This document shows, in pieces, positions 52,562-60,831 of a stretch of 64,000 nucleotides of DNA (positions are counted from its first letter, which is position 1; the number at the start of each line of letters is the position of its first letter). The translations under genes were made by a program, and so were the position numbers. Source of the stretch: JBQTII01 sp052387905 (GTDB lineage Bacteria; Actinomycetota; Actinomycetes; Sporichthyales; Sporichthyaceae); assembly GCA_052387905.1 (NCBI GenBank), contig JBQTIR010000001.1:1-64000 (forward strand). The letters run 5' to 3'. The notes beneath the pieces were generated by a model. It made no database searches, had not been told where the DNA came from, and worked only from the letters and a program-made list of their open reading frames with translations.

Positions 52562-54360
52562 CAGCCCTGCTCCTGCGCGAGCCTGGCCAATTCCTCATCG
52601 ACGATCGACGGCTCCAGCTTGCGGAAGATCGGCGTGGGCGTGGCCAGCTTCGTCCCGGCGACGATCGGGCGCGAGCCCCACGTGGCGGCGGTCCGGTAGT
52701 CGCCCTGCAACACCACGTAGGGATCGGGCGCGCCGTCCTCGCGTACCTCGTTGAGTTGCGGCAGCCCGGACCACAGATCGGTGTTGCCGAGCAACTCGTG
52801 CACGGCCTGGGAGGAGTGCGGCAGGAACGGCGTCAGCAACGCCTTGGCGTCGTCGACGAGTTGCAGCGCGGTGTGCAGGATCGTCCCCTGCCGCACCGGA
52901 TCCTCCTTGACCTTCCACGGCGCGGTGTCCGAGAGGTACTTGTTCGCCGAGGCGACCACGGCCATCGCCTCACCGATGGCGGCCTTCTGCTTCGAGCGGC
53001 CCAGCAGCTCCCCGATCGGGCCGAAGGCCGCCTTCGAGGTGGCAAGGGCTGCCCGGTCGATGTCTTCGAGCTCACCGGCGGCGGGGATCTCGCCGAAGTT
53101 CTTCGCCGCCATCGCCACCGAGCGGTTGACCAGGTTGCCCCAACCCGCGACCAGCTCGTCGTTGTTGCGACGCAGAAACTCTGCCCAGGTGAAGTCGGTG
53201 TCGGAGGACTCCGGCCCGGCCACCGCCAGGTAGTAGCGCAGGGCATCGGGGTCGTAGCGGGCCAGGAAGTCCTTGACGAAGATGACGACCGAGCGCGAGG
53301 AGGAGAACTTCTTGCCCTCCATCGTGAGGAATTCGCTGCTGACCACCTCGGTCGGCAGGTTCAGCTCGCCGAGGCTGCCGGTGTCCCCACCCAGGGCACC
53401 GTTGCCGGAGTAGCCCAGGAGCAACGCCGGCCAGATGACGGAGTGGAAGACGACGTTGTCCTTGCCCATGAAGTAGTAGGACTCGGCGTCGGGGTTCTGC
53501 CACCAGTCGCGCCAGGCGTCCGGGTCCCCGTAGCGACGCGCCCACTCCACCGACGAGGACAGGTAGCCGATGACGGCGTCGAACCAGACGTAGAGACGCT
53601 TGTCGCCGCGGTCACGCCAGCCGTCGAGCGGAATCGGGACGCCCCAGTCCAGGTCGCGCGTGATTGCCCGCGGGCGCAGGTCATCGAGCAGGTTCATCGA
53701 GAACTTCAGCACGTTCGGCCGCCAGGTATCGCCCTTGCTCTGCAGCCAGGAACCGAGTGCCTCGGCGAAGGCCGGCAGGTCCAGGAAGAAGTGCTCGGTC
53801 TCGATGAACTTGGGGACCTCGCCGTTGATCTTGCTGACCGGGTGGATCAGATCGATCGGATCGAGCTGGTTGCCGCAGCTGTCGCACTGGTCCCCGCGGG
53901 CGCCGTCGGAGTGGCAGATCGGGCACTCGCCCTCGATGTAGCGGTCGGGCAGGGTGCGCCCCGTCGACGGGGAGATCGCCCCCATCGTCGTGCGCGGCTG
54001 GATGTAGCCGTTGCGGTGCAGCGCCGCGAACACGTCCTGTACGACGCCGTAGTGGTTGCGGGTCGAGGTCCGGGTGAACAGGTCGTAGGACAGGCCGAGT
54101 CCGCGCAGGTCCTCGGCGATCACCCGGTTGTACCGGTCGGCCAACTGGCGTGGGGTCAGTCCCGCCTTGTCGGCGGCGACCTGGATCGGGGTGCCGTGCT
54201 CATCGGTCCCGGACACCATCAGAACGTGGTTGCCCGCCATCCGCTGATACCGGCTGAACACGTCGGCGGGAACACCGAAGCCGGCGACGTGGCCGATGTG
54301 GCGCGGGCCGCTGGCGTAAGGCCACGCGACCGCGGTGAGGATGTGGCGGGGGGAAGGCAT
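52561..54360 (-). CDS. metG: Methionyl-tRNA synthetase
   Basis: 599 residues from ATG 54360 (MPSPRHILTAVAWPYASGPRHIGHVAGFGVPADVFSRYQRM). Charges tRNA-Met. Class I catalytic domain: HIGH box as H-I-G-H near residue 21; zinc knuckle CPICHSDGARGDQCDSCGNQLD (about 140-160); KMSKS equivalent K-F-S-S-S-R near 350; anticodon-binding helical domain. It has no C-terminal tRNA-binding EMAP-like domain, so it is the short form. Starts the minus-strand metG-tatD-rpfB-rsmA-ispE run. Confidence 0.95.
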   Translation of the reverse strand: MPSPRHILTAVAWPYASGPRHIGHVAGFGVPADVFSRYQRMAGNHVLMVSGTDEHGTPIQVAADKAGLTPRQLADRYNRVIAEDLRGLGLSYDLFTRTSTRNHYGVVQDVFAALHRNGYIQPRTTMGAISPSTGRTLPDRYIEGECPICHSDGARGDQCDSCGNQLDPIDLIHPVSKINGEVPKFIETEHFFLDLPAFAEALGSWLQSKGDTWRPNVLKFSMNLLDDLRPRAITRDLDWGVPIPLDGWRDRGDKRLYVWFDAVIGYLSSSVEWARRYGDPDAWRDWWQNPDAESYYFMGKDNVVFHSVIWPALLLGYSGNGALGGDTGSLGELNLPTEVVSSEFLTMEGKKFSSSRSVVIFVKDFLARYDPDALRYYLAVAGPESSDTDFTWAEFLRRNNDELVAGWGNLVNRSVAMAAKNFGEIPAAGELEDIDRAALATSKAAFGPIGELLGRSKQKAAIGEAMAVVASANKYLSDTAPWKVKEDPVRQGTILHTALQLVDDAKALLTPFLPHSSQAVHELLGNTDLWSGLPQLNEVREDGAPDPYVVLQGDYRTAATWGSRPIVAGTKLATPTPIFRKLEPSIVDEELARLAQEQG

Positions 54361-54410
54361 GAGGCGATCCTAGGCGCGGGCCGCAACGTCAATTCGGCGC
54401 CCAGATCCCC

Positions 54411-54474
54411 CATCTTCGGGTGGCGGGTGTACCTATCCCGCGCCTGCGATAGGTCTACGCGCCGCCCGAAGACG
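54411..54474. repeat. 64-bp nested palindromic repeat, copy B (overlaps rsmI 3' end)
   Basis: Starts CATCTTCGGGTGGCG and ends CCGCCCGAAGACG with the same inner pair ACCTATC/GATAGGT (perfect here) as copy A at 23943-24006. Same length and about 70% identity. It contains the rsmI stop codon (54457-54455) and the last residues of that gene. Confidence 0.65.
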
Positions 54475-55357
54475 CGGAGTTTGGCATGGGGGCGGGGCGC
54501 TTGGACGCGGCGACGGCGTCGAAGACGACGCGCTTGTGGACGCCGGCGGCGAGGGCGACCGCAGCGATCGCCTCCTTGCGCGTCTCGCCCGCCTCCTCGC
54601 GGGCCGCGACGCGGGCGGCGAACTCGGCCGGGGTCGCCGCATCCGGGCCGGGCGGGGCGGCGCCCGCGACGACCACCGTGATCTCGCCGCGCACCCCGCC
54701 CGTGGCCCAGTCGGCCAGCTCGGCGAGGGCGCCGCGGCGGACCTCCTCATAGGTCTTGGTGAGCTCGCGGCACACCGCCGCCGGCCGGTCGGCGCCGAAG
54801 GCCGCGGACATCGCGGTCAAGGTGACCGCGAGGCGGTGCGGAGCCTCGAAGTACACCTGGGTCCGCTGCTCGGCGGCCACCGCGGCCAACCGCGCAGCGC
54901 GCTCGCCGGCCTTGCGCGGCAGGAAACCCTCGAAGCAGAAGCGGTCCACCGCCAGCCCCGACACGGCCAGCGCCGCCAGCACCGCCGAGGGCCCGGGCGC
55001 GACGCTGACCCGGATCCCCGCCGCGGCCGCCGCGGCGACCAGGCGATATCCGGGGTCGGACACCGACGGCATCCCCGCATCGGTCACCAGCAGCACCCGC
55101 CGCCCGGCCAGCAGCGCCTCGATCAGCTCCGGCGTGCGGGCCGCCTCGTTGCCCTCGAAGTAGGACAGGACCCGTCCGGAGATCTGTACCCCGAGCGAGG
55201 TCGTCAGCCGGCGCAGCCGCCGGGTGTCCTCGGCCGCGACGAGGTCCGCACTCGCCAGCTCGGTGCGCAGGCGCGGGGTGGCGTCGGCCGGATCCCCGAT
55301 CGGGGTCCCGGCGAGCACCAGCACTCCCGCCGTTGGTCCTGCCACCGGCTCCCCCAT
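54455..55357 (-). CDS. rsmI: 16S rRNA (cytidine1402-2'-O)-methyltransferase
   Basis: 300 residues from ATG 55357 (MGEPVAGPTAGVLVLAGTPIGDPADATPRL). 2'-O-methylates C1402 of 16S rRNA. Tetrapyrrole-methylase fold with LVLAGTPIGDPADATPR, VAAEDTRRLRRLTTSLGV, VTDAGMPSVSDPG, SVAPGPSAVLAALAVSGLAVDRFCFEGFLPRKAGER and ECRELTKTYEEVRRG-like segment (VCRELTKTYEEV). Longer C-terminal Ala/Arg-rich helix. Divergent from pmt with 127 bp between starts. Its stop lies in repeat B. Confidence 0.94.
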   Translation of the reverse strand: MGEPVAGPTAGVLVLAGTPIGDPADATPRLRTELASADLVAAEDTRRLRRLTTSLGVQISGRVLSYFEGNEAARTPELIEALLAGRRVLLVTDAGMPSVSDPGYRLVAAAAAAGIRVSVAPGPSAVLAALAVSGLAVDRFCFEGFLPRKAGERAARLAAVAAEQRTQVYFEAPHRLAVTLTAMSAAFGADRPAAVCRELTKTYEEVRRGALAELADWATGGVRGEITVVVAGAAPPGPDAATPAEFAARVAAREEAGETRKEAIAAVALAAGVHKRVVFDAVAASKRPAPMPNSASSGGA

Positions 55358-55484
55358 GGCCCCATCCTGCCGTGGGAACCAGCTTCACTGGCCGCAGCGC
55401 CGGTGCACGCGGCGCCGGCGCCCGGTGCAGCGACACCAGGGCCAGTGACGTGGGTGGGCCAGGCGGAGGGAGACGCGACGCAGG

Positions 55485-57029
55485 ATGATCACCGGTATGA
55501 CTGCGCAGGAGGTCCGGGGGCCCACCGGCGTGTGGACCTGGATCGGGCCCCTGCTGGTCACCCTGCTCGGCGGCGGCGTGCGCTTCTGGCGGCTCGGCGA
55601 ACCGAACGCGGTGGTTTTCGACGAGACGTACTACGTCAAGGACTCCTACTCCCTGCTGCTGCACGGGCACGAACGCGCCTACGTCGACAAGGCCGACGAA
55701 AAGCTCCTCGCGGGGGAGACCGCGTTGTTCACCGACGCCGCGACCTTCATCGTGCACCCGCCCGTCGGCAAATGGATCATTGCGGTCGGGGAGAAGGTCG
55801 GCGGCCTGGACGCGTTCGGCTGGCGCCTGGGCGTAGCCCTGATCGGCACGCTGATGATCTTCCTGCTGGCGCGTATCGCCATCCGGATGACGGGCTCGAT
55901 CGTGCTGGGTTGCCTGGCCGGGTTGCTGCTCGCCCTGGACGGACTCGCGGTGGTGATGAGCCGGACCGCGCTGCTCGACGGGATCCTGGCGTTCTTCCTG
56001 CTCGCGGCCTTCGGCGCGCTGCTCGTGGACCGGGACCAGGTTCGCGCCCGGTTGAGCCTGCACCCCCCGGGATCGGCAGCGGCCGCGGACACCCTTCGCC
56101 TCGGGGCCCGGCCGTGGCGCCTGGTGGCCGGGCTGTGCCTGGGCCTGGCCGTGGGCACCAAGTGGAGCGCGCTGCCCTACATCGCCGCGTTCGGGCTGCT
56201 CGCGGTGATCTGGGACGCCGGTGCGCGGCGCGCGGCCGGTGCACGGCGCCCCTGGCTCGCGATGCTGCGCCGCGACGCCGCCCCGGCCTTCTCCTCCCTG
56301 GTGGTGCTGGCCACCGGGGTCTACCTGCTCAGCTGGACCGGGTGGCTCGCGAGCGGCGGGGGCTGGTCACGGCAGTGGGCCACCGGTCGCGACAGCTGGC
56401 TGGGGGTGTCCGGGCTCATCCCGGACCCGCTGCGCTCGCTGTGGCACTACCACTCCGAGATCATCACCTTCCACACCGAGCTGACGCAGGATCACCCGTA
56501 CGAGTCCAGCCCGTGGGGGTGGACGATCCTGGCCCGACCGGTCGCCTACTACTCGGAAGGATCGGAGGCCGGCGATCCCGGCTGCGACGCCGAGCGGTGC
56601 ATCTCCGAGGTGCTGGGCATCGGCACTCCGGCGCTGTGGTGGGCGGCAACCGCGGCACTGGCCTACCTGGTGTGGCGATGGGCGGGCGCCAGGGACTGGC
56701 GGGCCGGGGCGATCCTGGCCGGCGTCGCGGCGGGCTGGCTGCCGTGGTTCCGCTACGAGGACCGGCCGATCTTCTACTTCTACGCGATCGCGTTCCTGCC
56801 GTTCCTGATCCTCGGACTCACCCTGGCGATCGGAGCGTTGATCGGCCCGGCGCTCGACCCGCAGGCGCCGAGGCGGGCCCGACGGCGCCGCAGCGTCGGG
56901 ACGTGGGTCGCCGGCGCCCTGGTGGTCGCCGTCGTCCTGAACTTCTTCTTCCTCTACCCGGTACTCACCGCCGAGACCATTCCCCGCAGCGAATGGATGG
57001 ACAGAATGTGGTTCCGATCATGGATTTAA
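55485..57029 (+). CDS. Protein O-mannosyltransferase / Pmt family
   Basis: 514 residues from ATG 55485; ATG 55497 also possible. Transfers mannose from polyprenyl phosphate to Ser/Thr of exported proteins (actinobacterial Pmt). Family features: FDETYYVKDSYSLLLHGHER (conserved acidic pair near residue 45), FIVHPPVGKWIIAVGEKV, and WSALPYIAAFGLLAVIWDAG in the middle. About nine to ten membrane helices; C-terminal loop and last helix LVVAVVLNFFFLYP. Divergent from rsmI, the usual partner in actinobacteria. Its last 10 bases overlap the next gene. Confidence 0.92.
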   Translation: MITGMTAQEVRGPTGVWTWIGPLLVTLLGGGVRFWRLGEPNAVVFDETYYVKDSYSLLLHGHERAYVDKADEKLLAGETALFTDAATFIVHPPVGKWIIAVGEKVGGLDAFGWRLGVALIGTLMIFLLARIAIRMTGSIVLGCLAGLLLALDGLAVVMSRTALLDGILAFFLLAAFGALLVDRDQVRARLSLHPPGSAAAADTLRLGARPWRLVAGLCLGLAVGTKWSALPYIAAFGLLAVIWDAGARRAAGARRPWLAMLRRDAAPAFSSLVVLATGVYLLSWTGWLASGGGWSRQWATGRDSWLGVSGLIPDPLRSLWHYHSEIITFHTELTQDHPYESSPWGWTILARPVAYYSEGSEAGDPGCDAERCISEVLGIGTPALWWAATAALAYLVWRWAGARDWRAGAILAGVAAGWLPWFRYEDRPIFYFYAIAFLPFLILGLTLAIGALIGPALDPQAPRRARRRRSVGTWVAGALVVAVVLNFFFLYPVLTAETIPRSEWMDRMWFRSWI

Positions 57030-59263
57030 CTCCACACCACGTGCTCAGCCGGTTGGGTGCAACGCTGCGCAACGGTGCCGAGATCGCCCGGCACGGGGGC
57101 CTGCGCACCGACGAGGCGGCCAGCCCGTTCTCCGTCGAGGCCCGCCGCCCGATGTTCCGGCTGCGCCGCTACTTCCCGGCCGAGCCAGGATCGACGGCGC
57201 CGGCGGGTCCCCCGGTGATCTTGATCCCCCCGCTGATGATGAGCACGGAGGTCTACGACGTCTCGGCGAGCACCAGCGGGGTGCGCATCCTGCGCGACGG
57301 TGGCCTGGACCCGTGGGTCGTCGATTTCGGGGCACCGGAACGTGAGGAGGGCGGCCTCGCGCGGACCGTCGTCGACCACATCCTGGCCGTCGACCAGGTG
57401 GTCACCCTGGTACGCGAGCGGACCGGTCAGGACGTCTACCTGGGCGGGTACTCCCAGGGCGGGATGTTCGCCTACCAGGCGGCGGCCTACCGGCGCAGCG
57501 ACGGCATCGCCGGGCTGGTCACCTTCGGCTCTCCGGTGGACTCGCGCGAGACGCGGGTCTTCGGGGTGGTCGCCGAGGACGTCATCGCCGAGATCGCGAC
57601 CCTGCTCGCCGACCACGTGGTGAGCCACCTGAGCCTGCCCGCCTGGGCCAGCCGGCTCGGCTTCCGGCTGCTCGATCCGGTGAAATCGGTGCGCGGACGC
57701 ATCGCCTTCCTGGCTCAACTGCACGACCGTGAGGCGCTGCTTCCCCGCGAGCGCCAACGTCAGTTCCTCGACAACACCGGCTACGTCGCCTACCCCGGCC
57801 CGGCGATTGCGGAGTTCATCACGCAATTCCTGGTGCACAACCGGATGCTCTCCGGCGGCCTGGTGATCTCCGATGTGCCGGTGACGCTGGCCGACATCAC
57901 CTGCCCGATCCTGGCGGTCGTCGGGGGCCGGGACTCGATCGCGCCGCCGGCGTCGGTGCGGGCCATCCTGCGGGCGGCTCCGCGGGCGGAGGTCGACGAG
58001 CTCGTGCTGGACACCGGCCACTTCGGGATGGTGGTCGGCGGCGGGGCATCGCGCACGACCTGGCCGGCGGTCGCGGACTGGGTCAGCTGGAGACACGGCG
58101 GCGGCCGGCGGCCCGCGGCAATCCAGCCGGCCGTGGAGGCCCCGGCCACCGCCGCCGAGCCCCGGGAGTTTTCGGGGCTCGCCGGCGCGGGCGCCACGCT
58201 GGTCGGCATCGGCTTCACCCCGGCCCGGCAGGGGTTGCGCCTGCTGGCATCGGTTGCCGGCAACCCGGGCACGGCAGCGGGCAGCCTGATCCGGCGCGGG
58301 CGCCGGGGAGGGGACTCCCGGGTCGGGCTCGCCGCCCTGCTCGACGAACGCGCCGCGCGGGTCGGCGCCGACCACTTCTTCGTCTTCGACGGGCGCGCCC
58401 ACACCTACGCCGCGGCCAAGGCGCGCATCGACAGCGTCGTGCGCGCCCTGGTCCGCCACGGTGTCGGCCCGGACGAGCACGTCGGCATCCTGATGCGGAC
58501 CCGGCCCAGCGCCGTCACGGCCGTCGCGGCCCTGAATCGCATCGGGGCAGTCGCCGTGTTGCTGCGACCGGGTCCTGACCTGGCCACCGAGATCGCGCTG
58601 GGGCAGGTCCGGTGCATCGTCACCGATCCCGAGCACGCCCTCGCCGCCGCTGCCCTCGGCGCCGGCCCGATCCTGGTCCTCGGCGCCGCCGGCACGCCCC
58701 GAGACCTGCCGGAGACGGCCGTCGACCTCGAGCTCCTCGACCCCGAGCGAATGCGACTTCCCCGCGCCTTCGAGGCCAACCCCGGCCGCGGCGCCGATCT
58801 CGCCTGCCTGCTCTTCGACGGCACCGGGCCCGCGATCCACACCGTGGAGGTGACCAACGCCCGACTGGTCCGGGCTGCCTACGCCACCGCACGCGCCGCG
58901 AGCCTGAGCTCGCACGACACCGTGCACAGCCTCGTGCCGGTGCACCACCCAGCCGGGCTGCTCACCGGTGTCGGTGGCGCGGTCGCCGGCGGCGCCCGCC
59001 TGGCGATGAGCACCGCCACGACCCCTTCGGACTTCTGGGACGAGGTCCGCCGCTACGGGGTGACCGTGGTCGCCTGCACCCCTGATCTGCTCGGTGAACT
59101 GGTTGCCGCCCAGATCGGGGCGGCCGAGCGCCACCACCCGGTCCGGCTCTTCGTCGGCGCGGACCTGCCTGCCGTGCTGGCAGAGAGCGTCCGCACCCGC
59201 TTTCCGCCGGCGGTCGTCCTCGAAGTGGCCGAGGTCACGGGTCTGCTCTCCGCTGCGCGCTGA
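57020..59263 (+). CDS. Alpha/beta-hydrolase fused to truncated acyl-CoA-synthetase-like domain
   Basis: 747 residues from ATG 57020, overlapping the pmt stop by 10 bp. Codon 3 is TTA (57026-57028). The N-terminal half (about 1-360) is a PhaC-like alpha/beta hydrolase: VILIPPLMMSTEVYDV, nucleophile elbow LGGYSQGG (about residue 140), acid and His in VGGRDSI and DTGHFGM. The C-terminal half (about 450-747) is the N-terminal part of an ANL (AMP-forming) enzyme: AALLDERAARVGADHFFVFDGRAHTYAAAKARID and a degenerate P-loop LLFDGTGPAIHTVEVTNARL, then SLVPVHHPAGLLTGVGGAVAGGARLAMS. It stops at LEVAEVTGLLSAAR where family members continue with the core motif and the C-terminal lid, so it is likely not an active ligase. 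Longer homologues are about 1000 residues. Confidence 0.78.
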   Translation: MDLTPHHVLSRLGATLRNGAEIARHGGLRTDEAASPFSVEARRPMFRLRRYFPAEPGSTAPAGPPVILIPPLMMSTEVYDVSASTSGVRILRDGGLDPWVVDFGAPEREEGGLARTVVDHILAVDQVVTLVRERTGQDVYLGGYSQGGMFAYQAAAYRRSDGIAGLVTFGSPVDSRETRVFGVVAEDVIAEIATLLADHVVSHLSLPAWASRLGFRLLDPVKSVRGRIAFLAQLHDREALLPRERQRQFLDNTGYVAYPGPAIAEFITQFLVHNRMLSGGLVISDVPVTLADITCPILAVVGGRDSIAPPASVRAILRAAPRAEVDELVLDTGHFGMVVGGGASRTTWPAVADWVSWRHGGGRRPAAIQPAVEAPATAAEPREFSGLAGAGATLVGIGFTPARQGLRLLASVAGNPGTAAGSLIRRGRRGGDSRVGLAALLDERAARVGADHFFVFDGRAHTYAAAKARIDSVVRALVRHGVGPDEHVGILMRTRPSAVTAVAALNRIGAVAVLLRPGPDLATEIALGQVRCIVTDPEHALAAAALGAGPILVLGAAGTPRDLPETAVDLELLDPERMRLPRAFEANPGRGADLACLLFDGTGPAIHTVEVTNARLVRAAYATARAASLSSHDTVHSLVPVHHPAGLLTGVGGAVAGGARLAMSTATTPSDFWDEVRRYGVTVVACTPDLLGELVAAQIGAAERHHPVRLFVGADLPAVLAESVRTRFPPAVVLEVAEVTGLLSAAR

Positions 59264-59464
59264 CCTCGGCGTGCGCGTCGATCACCGAACGCATACGAAC
59301 GGGGGCGCAGGGTAGCTCAGAACACCCACTGGGATCTGCGCCACAATCAGCTATTCTGAACGGGCCCCATTCGGGGTAAATTCTGCCTGTTTCGGCATCG
59401 TCGCCCCCCCGGCGGCACAGTCCAGGGCTGCGCAGAGCCCGCTGACACCGGAGAGTGGGGCGTT

Positions 59465-60358
59465 GTGGCGATCACCGTGCGCCCGCCACTTCCCCGCGTC
59501 CGCCCCCTACCGGTCACCCTGACCCGCTTCAGCCGCGAGCTGGCCGCGATGCTCATCCTGTTCGCGGTCTACAAGTTCGGACGGGTGCTGCACACCACCG
59601 ACATCTCGGTCGCCTACGACAATGCCGACAAGGTGTGGGAGCTGGAGCGGCTGTTCAACATCCCGAGCGAACTCAGTGCTCAGCAGGCGCTGCTGTCCCT
59701 GGACTGGCTGGTCGAGTTCGTCAACGTGTACTACGCCGTGGTCCACCTGCCGGCCACCGGCGCCTTCCTCATCTGGATGTACTTCCGTCGCCCGCAGCTC
59801 TACGGGCCGGTGCGCCGGGCGATCATCGCGATGACGGCGATCGCGCTCGTCGCCCACATCGTCTTCCCGCTGGCGCCGCCGCGGTTGATGCCGCACCTCG
59901 GATTCGTTGACACCGGCGCGATCTACGGACCGCTCAACGTCTACGGCGAGAACCCAGATCAGGCCTCGCTGGTCAACCAGTACGCGGCCATGCCGAGCCT
60001 GCACGTCGGCTGGGCGATGCTCGTTGCGGCTGGCCTCATCGCGGCGTTCAGCTCACCGTGGCGGTGGCTGTGGTTGCTGCACCCCACGATCACCGCCGTC
60101 GCCGTGGTCGTCACCGCCAACCACTACTGGGTGGACAGCATCGCCGCCGCCGTCCTGCTCACCGCGATCACGCTGCTCCTCGGCCGCTTCTCCGGGGCCC
60201 GGTGGCGGGCCGGGCGGGCGCGCGAGGAGGCGGCCGTGGCCCCGTTGCCTGCGGTCGCAGAACCCGTCGAGCCGGTCATGTCCGGCGCGCCGAGCGCCCC
60301 GCGCCTCGCGCTGCTCGACGCGAGCCTTCCCGCGGAACTGGTGATTCCGCACAGGTGA
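59465..60358 (+). CDS. PAP2-superfamily / inositol-phosphorylceramide-synthase-like membrane protein
   Basis: 297 residues from GTG 59465 (MAITVRPPLPRVRPLPVTLTRFSRELAAML). Six hydrophobic helices. PAP2 signatures are visible: PLAPPRLMPHLGF (C1-like), AAMPSLHVGWAMLVAAG (C2, H-V) and TANHYWVDSIAAAVLL (C3, His). A lipid phosphatase or phosphotransferase at the membrane is expected; the AUR1-like subgroup is common in this phylum. The C-terminal 50 residues are a cytoplasmic Pro/Ala tail. The 200 bp upstream (59264-59464) hold no gene; a stretch rich in A/T at 59375-59385 may be the -10 region. Confidence 0.85.
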   Translation: MAITVRPPLPRVRPLPVTLTRFSRELAAMLILFAVYKFGRVLHTTDISVAYDNADKVWELERLFNIPSELSAQQALLSLDWLVEFVNVYYAVVHLPATGAFLIWMYFRRPQLYGPVRRAIIAMTAIALVAHIVFPLAPPRLMPHLGFVDTGAIYGPLNVYGENPDQASLVNQYAAMPSLHVGWAMLVAAGLIAAFSSPWRWLWLLHPTITAVAVVVTANHYWVDSIAAAVLLTAITLLLGRFSGARWRAGRAREEAAVAPLPAVAEPVEPVMSGAPSAPRLALLDASLPAELVIPHR

Positions 60359-60423
60359 TCTAGCTCGCACCTTGTGCTAGCGTCTTTTCTGGTTGCAGTG
60401 AGCAGATCCGGTGAACGTTCTTG

Positions 60424-60460
60424 AACGCCCACGGAGATTCCTTCCGCTGGGCGTTTTTTT
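60424..60460 (+). terminator. Intrinsic terminator-like hairpin upstream of csp
   Basis: AACGCCCA (60424-60431), 16-base loop, TGGGCGTT (60448-60455) running into seven T (60454-60460). It lies 66 bp after the PAP2 stop and 77 bp before the csp start. U-tract terminators are uncommon in such GC-rich genomes. It may end the PAP2 transcript or act as an attenuator in the csp leader if the csp promoter is upstream near 60370-60385. Confidence 0.7.
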
Positions 60461-60536
60461 GTCCCAAGGATCGCAAGCAGCGACCGGGGCCTCAACCGAG
60501 TCTCCCAGTTCGTGCATCTGAAGGAGCACACCCAGC

Positions 60537-60740
60537 ATGACCCAGGGCACCGTGAAGTGGTTCAACGCCGAAAAGGGCTTCGGCTTCATCGCGCAGGACA
60601 ATGGCGGAGCGGACGTATTCGTCCACTACTCGGCCATTCAGTCCAACGGCTACCGCACGCTTGAGGACAACCAGCGCGTGGAGTTCGAGATCACCCAGGG
60701 CGCCAAGGGCCCGCAGGCGGAGAACGTCCGCCCGATCTGA
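60537..60740 (+). CDS. Cold-shock protein (CspA family)
   Basis: 67 residues from ATG 60537 (MTQGTVKWFNAEKGFGFIAQDNGGADVFVHYSAIQ). OB-fold RNA/DNA chaperone with RNP1 KGFGFI and RNP2 VFVHYSAI, both complete. GAAGGAGCACAC precedes the start. The 178-bp leader holds the terminator-like hairpin, and a strong hairpin pair follows the stop. Single-gene unit. The usual cold-shock or growth-phase regulation through a long leader is plausible. Confidence 0.96.
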   Translation: MTQGTVKWFNAEKGFGFIAQDNGGADVFVHYSAIQSNGYRTLEDNQRVEFEITQGAKGPQAENVRPI

Positions 60741-60750
60741 GCGGACGCTG

Positions 60751-60766
60751 TGTTCCTTCGGGAACA
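60751..60766 (+). terminator. Hairpin with UUCG tetraloop after csp
   Basis: TGTTCC-TTCG-GGAACA, a 6-bp stem with the very stable UUCG loop, 10 bp after the csp stop. It precedes the long 15-bp stem at 60781. Likely helps stabilise or end the csp mRNA. Confidence 0.5.
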
Positions 60767-60780
60767 AACGTGTTCACGAG

Positions 60781-60813
60781 GGAGGCCGTCACCCCGGTGG
60801 GGTGACGGCCTCC
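60781..60813. terminator. Bidirectional terminator hairpin between csp and 60832 gene
   Basis: GGAGGCCGTCACCCC (60781-60795), loop GGT, GGGGTGACGGCCTCC (60799-60813): a perfect 15-bp stem between two convergent genes, only 18 bp from the stop at 60832. No T-run. It can serve both genes. Confidence 0.8.
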
Positions 60814-60831
60814 TTCGCAATAGGCGCTAAC

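Noticed and set aside
54536..57019. Long plus-strand extension upstream of the hydrolase fusion
   Set aside because: This part overlaps rsmI on the other strand and pmt in another frame, and reads as Arg/Gly-rich shadow; the real start is ATG 57020.
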